Part shown: positions 53,538 through 57,835 of the stretch, piece by piece
How the letters are laid out: every line of letters starts with the position of its first letter
How positions within the stretch are numbered: position 1 is the first letter of the stretch
Origin: a bacterium
GTDB taxonomy: Bacteria; Acidobacteriota; Thermoanaerobaculia; Multivoradales; JAHEKO01
DNA: 57,835 bases
Assembly (NCBI GenBank): GCA_024224155.1
Contig: JAAENP010000515.1
Coordinates: 1 to 57,835, forward strand
Direction of reading: 5' to 3'
Made by a program: the position numbers and the translations under genes
Notes under the pieces: model-generated
The model's database searches: none
What the model was told of the DNA's origin: nothing
Seen by the model: the letters and a program-made list of their open reading frames with translations, nothing else

Positions 53538-54185
53538 TTAACGGCTGGCCTTGTCGCGATATTCCTCTGGCGAGCGCTCGCGATTGCGCATCTTGGCGGG
53601 CGATCCGTCGCGAAGATAGCCGTGCTCGCGAGCATAGGTAAGCATGGTTCTCTCCAGGAGCTTTCGACCCCGGTAGAGGCGGCTCATGACCGTGCCGAGG
53701 GGGACCTCGAGGATTTCAGCGATCTCCTTGTACGAGAACCCCTCCAGGTCGGCCAGGACAATTGCCATCCGATAGTCGTCGGGTAGCTCGTCCATCGCCC
53801 GCTGAACGTCCTCGTCGAGCACGTTCTCGAGAAGTTCTTCTTCCGGGCTCTTGATCTTTCGAGTCGCTTCTTCGCTGACGCGACTCTCCAACGCATCTTC
53901 GATCTCGGCGAAGTCGGTCTGAAGAGGTCGGCTCTGCTTCTTTCGGTAGTTGTTGATGAAGCTGTTCTTGAGGATCTTGAACAGCCAGGCCTTGAAGTTC
54001 GTGCCTTCCTGAAACTTGTCGTAGTGACGGTAGGCCTTGAAGTAGGTCTCCTGCACCAGATCCTGAGCGTCCTCGCTATTGCGCGTCATGCGAAACGCGG
54101 TGTTGTAGAGCGAATCAACGAAGGGCATCGCCGCCGCTTCGAAGTCCCAGCCTTCGCTGTGGCTCATGTCGGGTTTGGTGCTCAT
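53538..54185 (-). CDS. ECF RNA polymerase sigma factor (RpoE-like)
   Basis: 215 residues from ATG 54185; an upstream ATG at 54227 is possible but lacks a better ribosome site. Region 2 reads [30 protein letters not shown] and [17 protein letters not shown]; region 4 has [46 protein letters not shown]. It directs transcription in response to a signal relayed by the neighbouring anti-sigma. It ends 38 bp before the anti-sigma start and is divergent in function from, but adjacent to, the nuo genes. Confidence 0.93.
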   Translation of the reverse strand: MSTKPDMSHSEGWDFEAAAMPFVDSLYNTAFRMTRNSEDAQDLVQETYFKAYRHYDKFQEGTNFKAWLFKILKNSFINNYRKKQSRPLQTDFAEIEDALESRVSEEATRKIKSPEEELLENVLDEDVQRAMDELPDDYRMAIVLADLEGFSYKEIAEILEVPLGTVMSRLYRGRKLLERTMLTYAREHGYLRDGSPAKMRNRERSPEEYRDKASR

Positions 54186-54254
54186 CGCCTCAGACTCCGG
54201 CCCCGTGCTACGCAGAAACCGTGCCAAGAATTACGAAGCCGCGGAGCCCAATCG

Positions 54255-55721
54255 TCAGAGCAGCCCGCCCAGACTGCTCTTCGCAAACTGAACCAGGGGC
54301 CCCGGGAGAATGCCCAGGAGGACCGTGACTACGGCGCAAAGAGCGATCGTACCGACCAGGCCGGGTGCGTGAAGAGCAGAGGGCGTATCGTCCGAGGAAT
54401 CCTTCAAATACATCTGCACGGCGATGCCGATGTAGTAAAACAGCGAGATCGCGCTGGTCAAGACGCCCACGACGGCCACCCAGATCCAACCCGCTTCGAC
54501 CGCCGCGGCAAACAGATAGATCTTGCCGAAGAAGCCGCCGGTCGGCGGGATTCCCGTCAGCGCGAGCATGAATACCAGCATCATCGCCGCCAGAAACGGC
54601 GAGCGTTGAGCCAATCCGGCGTAGTCGTCGTAGGTCTCGCCGGCGTATTCCTTGCGCTCGAGCAGGATAACGGTACCGAAGGTACCTATCGTAATGAAGG
54701 TGTAGGCGAAGAGATAGAACAGCACCGACCAGAGGCCGTCCTCGGTGGCCGCGAGCACGCCCATCAGCACATATCCCGCGTGGGCGACCGAGCTGTAGGC
54801 CAGCATGCGCTTGACGTTCGACTGGGTGAGCGCCGCGAGGTTGCCCCAGATCATCGTGATCACGGCAATGCCCGCCGTAACCCATTGCCAATCCGGCCGC
54901 AGATACGGCAACCCCTGATAGAAGATGCGCACCAAGATGGCGAACGAGGCGGCCTTGGACGCCGTCGCCAGGAAGACCGTGACCGGGGTGGGCGCTCCCT
55001 CGTACACATCCGGCGTCCAGACATGGAAGGGAACCGCCGCGACCTTGAAGAAGAGACCCATCGCGAGCAACAACCAGCCCGCGGCCGCGAGCCGATAGCC
55101 GGCGTCCAAGCTCATCGCACTCGGCAGTGTGGACGCGAGCAGATCGAGTTGCACCGTCCCGGTGGCACCGTACAGAAGGGAAATTCCGTAGACCAGGATC
55201 CCACTCGAGAGAGCACCCAGGATGAAGTACTTGAGCGCGGCTTCGTTCGACTTACGCTCGTGCTTGAAGAAACCCGCGAGAATGTAGCTCGACAGTGCCA
55301 TCAGCTCGAGTGAGATCCAAATCGACAGCAGGCTGTGGCCGCTTGCCATGAACAGCATGCCGGTCGTCGCCAGCAGAATCAGCGAGTAGAACTCCGCCGG
55401 CCTGTAGCCGCCATCGCTCAAGAAGCGATCGGACAGCACGACCGTGAGCGCCGCGGCCATCAGAAACAGCAACTTCCAGAAGAAAGCGTATCCGTCGACG
55501 ATGAACATCCCCGACAGGATCACCCGCGGAGTCTCGGGCACTCCCTGCACCGTGACCAGGAGAACGGCGGTGCCCACAAGAGCCGCCAGTGAAACCGCGG
55601 AGCAGATTCGATAACCGTTGCTGGATTTGAGCGCTCCGCTCAGTAGGAGCAGCATCCCGGCCGTGGCCAGGACGATCTCAGGGAGAAGAACGAGGAACTC
55701 CTGAGGCTGAATCGAATCCAC
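54255..55721 (-). CDS. nuoN: NADH-quinone oxidoreductase subunit N
   Basis: 488 residues with about fourteen membrane helices, the antiporter-like N subunit of complex I. Conserved residues include the helix with ISLELMALSSYILAG (Glu), KYFILGALSSGILVYGISL (Lys), AVPFHVWTPDVYEGAPTPV, and KRMLAYSSVAHAGYVLMG. It moves protons in the membrane arm. It follows nuoM by 5 bp; gene order nuoL-nuoM-nuoN on the minus strand is the standard one. Confidence 0.95.
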   Translation of the reverse strand: MDSIQPQEFLVLLPEIVLATAGMLLLLSGALKSSNGYRICSAVSLAALVGTAVLLVTVQGVPETPRVILSGMFIVDGYAFFWKLLFLMAAALTVVLSDRFLSDGGYRPAEFYSLILLATTGMLFMASGHSLLSIWISLELMALSSYILAGFFKHERKSNEAALKYFILGALSSGILVYGISLLYGATGTVQLDLLASTLPSAMSLDAGYRLAAAGWLLLAMGLFFKVAAVPFHVWTPDVYEGAPTPVTVFLATASKAASFAILVRIFYQGLPYLRPDWQWVTAGIAVITMIWGNLAALTQSNVKRMLAYSSVAHAGYVLMGVLAATEDGLWSVLFYLFAYTFITIGTFGTVILLERKEYAGETYDDYAGLAQRSPFLAAMMLVFMLALTGIPPTGGFFGKIYLFAAAVEAGWIWVAVVGVLTSAISLFYYIGIAVQMYLKDSSDDTPSALHAPGLVGTIALCAVVTVLLGILPGPLVQFAKSSLGGLL

Positions 55722-55726
55722 TTGCT

Positions 55727-57322
55727 TCAGTCTCCGCCGTGCTCAGAGATCCGGTGTATCGAGCCCATATCGGCGTGCTGCCCGGGCTCGGGCCGATTCG
55801 ATTCGACGATCTCGACGATGTAGCTCACCGGCTTCTCCAGAATCCTGAAGAAGGGCTTCGGATAGAGGCCGATCCAGAAACACAGGACCACCACCGGCAC
55901 GAGGTAGAGCAACTCCCTCCGGTTCAGATCGGACAGGCCCTTGTTCTCGGGATTCTTGAGCGGACCGAAGAAGACGCGCTGGTACATCCACAGCATGTAT
56001 GCGGCGCCCAGGACGATCCCGATCGCGCCCATGAGCGCCCAAAACCAGCTGCGGTTGAAAGCGCCGACCAGAATAGTGAACTCACCGACAAATCCGTTCA
56101 AGGCGGGCAGGCCGATCGACGACATGGTGATGATCAGGAAGACCGTCGCGAACAGAGGCATCTCCGCGGAGATGCCGCCGTATTCGGCGATCATGCGCGT
56201 GTGGCGGCGCTCGTAGATGACACCCACGAGAAGGAAGAGAGCTCCGGTAGAGAGGCCGTGATTGATCATCTGGAGGATGCCGCCGTTGAGTCCCGGACCG
56301 TTGAGGGCGAAGACCCCCAGCATCACGAACCCGAGATGGCTCACGGATGAATAGGCCACCAGCTTCTTCATGTCTTTCTGCGCCATCGCCACCAGCGCAC
56401 CGTAGATGATCCCGACGATGGCGAGAAAAGCCATCCAGGGCAGCAGCTCCCAGGTCGCAACCGGCAAGATCGGCAACGAGAACCGGACGAATCCATAGGT
56501 GCCCATCTTCAAGAGGACACCGGCCAGGATCACCGAGCCCGCTGTCGGCGCCTCGACGTGGGCGTCCGGAAGCCAGGTGTGAAACGGAAACATCGGCACC
56601 TTGATCGCAAATCCGACAAAGAACGCCAGAAACACCCAGAACTGCAGCTCCGCTGGTATCTGAGACGCAATGTCGTGGAACTGCGTTATCGAGAACGTGC
56701 GCGGATTGCCCAATCCCTCCATGTCCAGTAGCCCGCCGGCGTTGTAGAAGTAGAGCGCCAGAATGCCGAGCAGCATGAGTACCGAGCCGACCAGCGTGTA
56801 GAGGAAGAACTTGATCGCAGCGTAGAGCCTTCTCGGACCACCCCAGATGCCGATCAGGAAATACATCGGCACCAGCATCACTTCCCAGAAGACGTAGAAG
56901 AGAAAGAAGTCCATCGCCATGAACACGCCCAGCATGCCGGTCTGGAGCAGGAGCATGAACACGTAGTACTCCTTCTCACGCACCCGGATCGCACTCCAGG
57001 AAGAGAGAAAGGCGAGGACGCCGAGCAACGTCGTCAGCAGAACCAAAAGTAGCGCGATGCCGTCGACGCCGAACTCGTAGCGGACTCCGAGAGTCTCGAT
57101 CCAGCTGTGGCTCTCCCGAAACTGGAACAGCTCCCCATCCCTCTCGAAGACGAACCAGAGGGGCAGTGAGATTAAGAAATCCAGGAACGCAATGGCTGTC
57201 GCGAACTTTCGAACTCCCTCGCCCTGCTCCTTCTTGAAAAGGAACATGACCGCCAGCGCGCCCAGCAAGGGCAGATAGCAGACGATGCTCAGGATCGGAA
57301 CTTGTAGAACCCAATCGAACAT
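55727..57322 (-). CDS. nuoM: NADH-quinone oxidoreductase subunit M
   Basis: 531 residues with about fourteen helices. Antiporter-like signature: FYVFWEVMLVPMYFLIGIWGG (Glu), KFFLYTLVGSVLMLLGI (Lys), PMFPFHTWLPDAHVEAPTAGS, and MKKLVAYSSVSHLGFVMLG. A C-terminal extension leads to SYIVEIVESNRPEPGQHADM. It is one of the three proton-channel subunits of complex I, encoded between nuoL and nuoN. Start ATG 57322 is 77 bp after the nuoL stop. Confidence 0.95.
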   Translation of the reverse strand: MFDWVLQVPILSIVCYLPLLGALAVMFLFKKEQGEGVRKFATAIAFLDFLISLPLWFVFERDGELFQFRESHSWIETLGVRYEFGVDGIALLLVLLTTLLGVLAFLSSWSAIRVREKEYYVFMLLLQTGMLGVFMAMDFFLFYVFWEVMLVPMYFLIGIWGGPRRLYAAIKFFLYTLVGSVLMLLGILALYFYNAGGLLDMEGLGNPRTFSITQFHDIASQIPAELQFWVFLAFFVGFAIKVPMFPFHTWLPDAHVEAPTAGSVILAGVLLKMGTYGFVRFSLPILPVATWELLPWMAFLAIVGIIYGALVAMAQKDMKKLVAYSSVSHLGFVMLGVFALNGPGLNGGILQMINHGLSTGALFLLVGVIYERRHTRMIAEYGGISAEMPLFATVFLIITMSSIGLPALNGFVGEFTILVGAFNRSWFWALMGAIGIVLGAAYMLWMYQRVFFGPLKNPENKGLSDLNRRELLYLVPVVVLCFWIGLYPKPFFRILEKPVSYIVEIVESNRPEPGQHADMGSIHRISEHGGD

Positions 57323-57399
57323 GGACTAACTCCCAGACGTGGAGAAAACGGCTTCCAGAACGGCCTCGACTCGGCTCTTGGGCTTCGAGTAGGGCATCA

Positions 57400-57835
57400 T
57401 CAACTCATTCGGACTAGCAGATAGAACACGCTCAGAACCAATACGCCGACGGCTAGCACGGTTGCGGATTGCGACACGAGCCCGGTCTGCAGCGAGCGGA
57501 AAAAGCGCGAGCCCGACCGCATCACCCAACCGTTGAGATTCACCAGCCCGTCAACCACGTACTTGTCGAAGAAGCCCGAGAGTAGAGACACCCCGACCGT
57601 CAAGTGGCGCGAACCGTTGACCAGAAACCCGTCGATAAAGCTCGAGTCGAAACGGAAAAGGCCTCGTGCCGAGGCCCAGGTTCCCTTGACCACGGAGGCG
57701 TCGTAGATTTCATCGACGTAGTACTTGTTGAAGAGCAGCTTGTGGGTGATGGGGAAGCGTAGGGCCCAGCGTTCGCCCCCGGCCAGAGCCCGGGGCTTGC
57801 CTCGAGGGGCGCCATAGAGCGTCCCGGCCAGGTAG
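57400..57835 (-). CDS. nuoL: NADH-quinone oxidoreductase subunit L, C-terminal end only
   Basis: The gene enters from the right edge; only the last 145 or so residues are inside, ending at TGA 57400. LLFNKYYVDEIYDASVVKG is the conserved NuoL segment after the amphipathic lateral helix region, and the rest (FIDGFLVNGSRHLTVGVSLL, then VVDGLVNLNGWVMRSGSR) is the terminal helix that ends VLSVFYLLVRMS. The rest of the nuo operon lies beyond the window. Confidence 0.9.
   Translation of the reverse strand, partial: YLAGTLYGAPRGKPRALAGGERWALRFPITHKLLFNKYYVDEIYDASVVKGTWASARGLFRFDSSFIDGFLVNGSRHLTVGVSLLSGFFDKYVVDGLVNLNGWVMRSGSRFFRSLQTGLVSQSATVLAVGVLVLSVFYLLVRMS

Overview
The window is GC-rich, gene-dense DNA from a diderm, aerobically respiring bacterium. 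LptD, TonB-type and OstA-like proteins imply an LPS outer membrane. Multiheme cytochromes, an alternative complex III (ACIII) fused in one operon to a caa3 oxidase, Ser/Thr kinases with FHA and TPR modules, and myxobacterial-type Cys-rich repeats together suggest an Acidobacteriota-like organism. That placement is an inference from gene content; there is no rRNA or tRNA gene here to confirm it.

Layout. 1-3.3 kb: a secreted M4 metalloprotease, cut by the left edge. 3.5-5.4 kb: ctaA-ctaB (heme A/O synthesis). 5.4-7.7 kb: an FHA protein overlapping a Ser/Thr kinase-TPR gene that is interrupted by one in-frame TAG. 7.8-14.7 kb: a cytochrome b6f-like quinol oxidoreductase (Rieske, split cytochrome b, octaheme cytochrome c) with a monoheme c lipoprotein upstream and a cupredoxin lipoprotein downstream. 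14.7-20.2 kb: two tandem universal stress proteins, a NarL-type two-component pair, a DUF2892 protein and a HEAT-repeat protein. 20.3-32.6 kb: one uninterrupted twelve-gene operon (actABCDEF, a small membrane gene, sco, coxII, coxI, coxIII, coxIV) behind a promoter carrying a perfect 20-bp palindrome of the Rex/CRP type. 32.6-33.7 kb: a gene-poor island of dispersed hairpin repeats and a frameshifted DNA-methyltransferase tail. 33.7-44.5 kb: Na+/H+ antiporter, small membrane protein, tryptophan dioxygenase and kynureninase, VIT transporter, GDP-deoxyhexose reductase, LptD, thiolase, RuvX and MltG. 44.6-54.2 kb: a pseudokinase-TonB fusion, CsgG-like protein, DUF3891, alkyltransferase-like protein, PEGA protein, GHMP kinase, M23 peptidase, thioredoxin-like protein and an ECF sigma/anti-sigma pair. 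54.3-57.8 kb: nuoN, nuoM and the 3' end of nuoL.

Taken together the window encodes most of an aerobic electron transport chain: complex I membrane arm, two different quinol-oxidising complexes (b6f-like and ACIII), soluble or lipid-anchored carriers (cytochrome c, cupredoxin), a caa3 oxidase, its copper chaperone, and the heme A pathway. The most notable observations are the octaheme b6f-like complex with a heme c-i cysteine, the palindromic operator at the ACIII promoter, the kinase with an in-frame amber codon, the pseudokinase-TonB fusion, and the repeat island with a methyltransferase remnant. All positions were read and counted by hand; no database search was possible.
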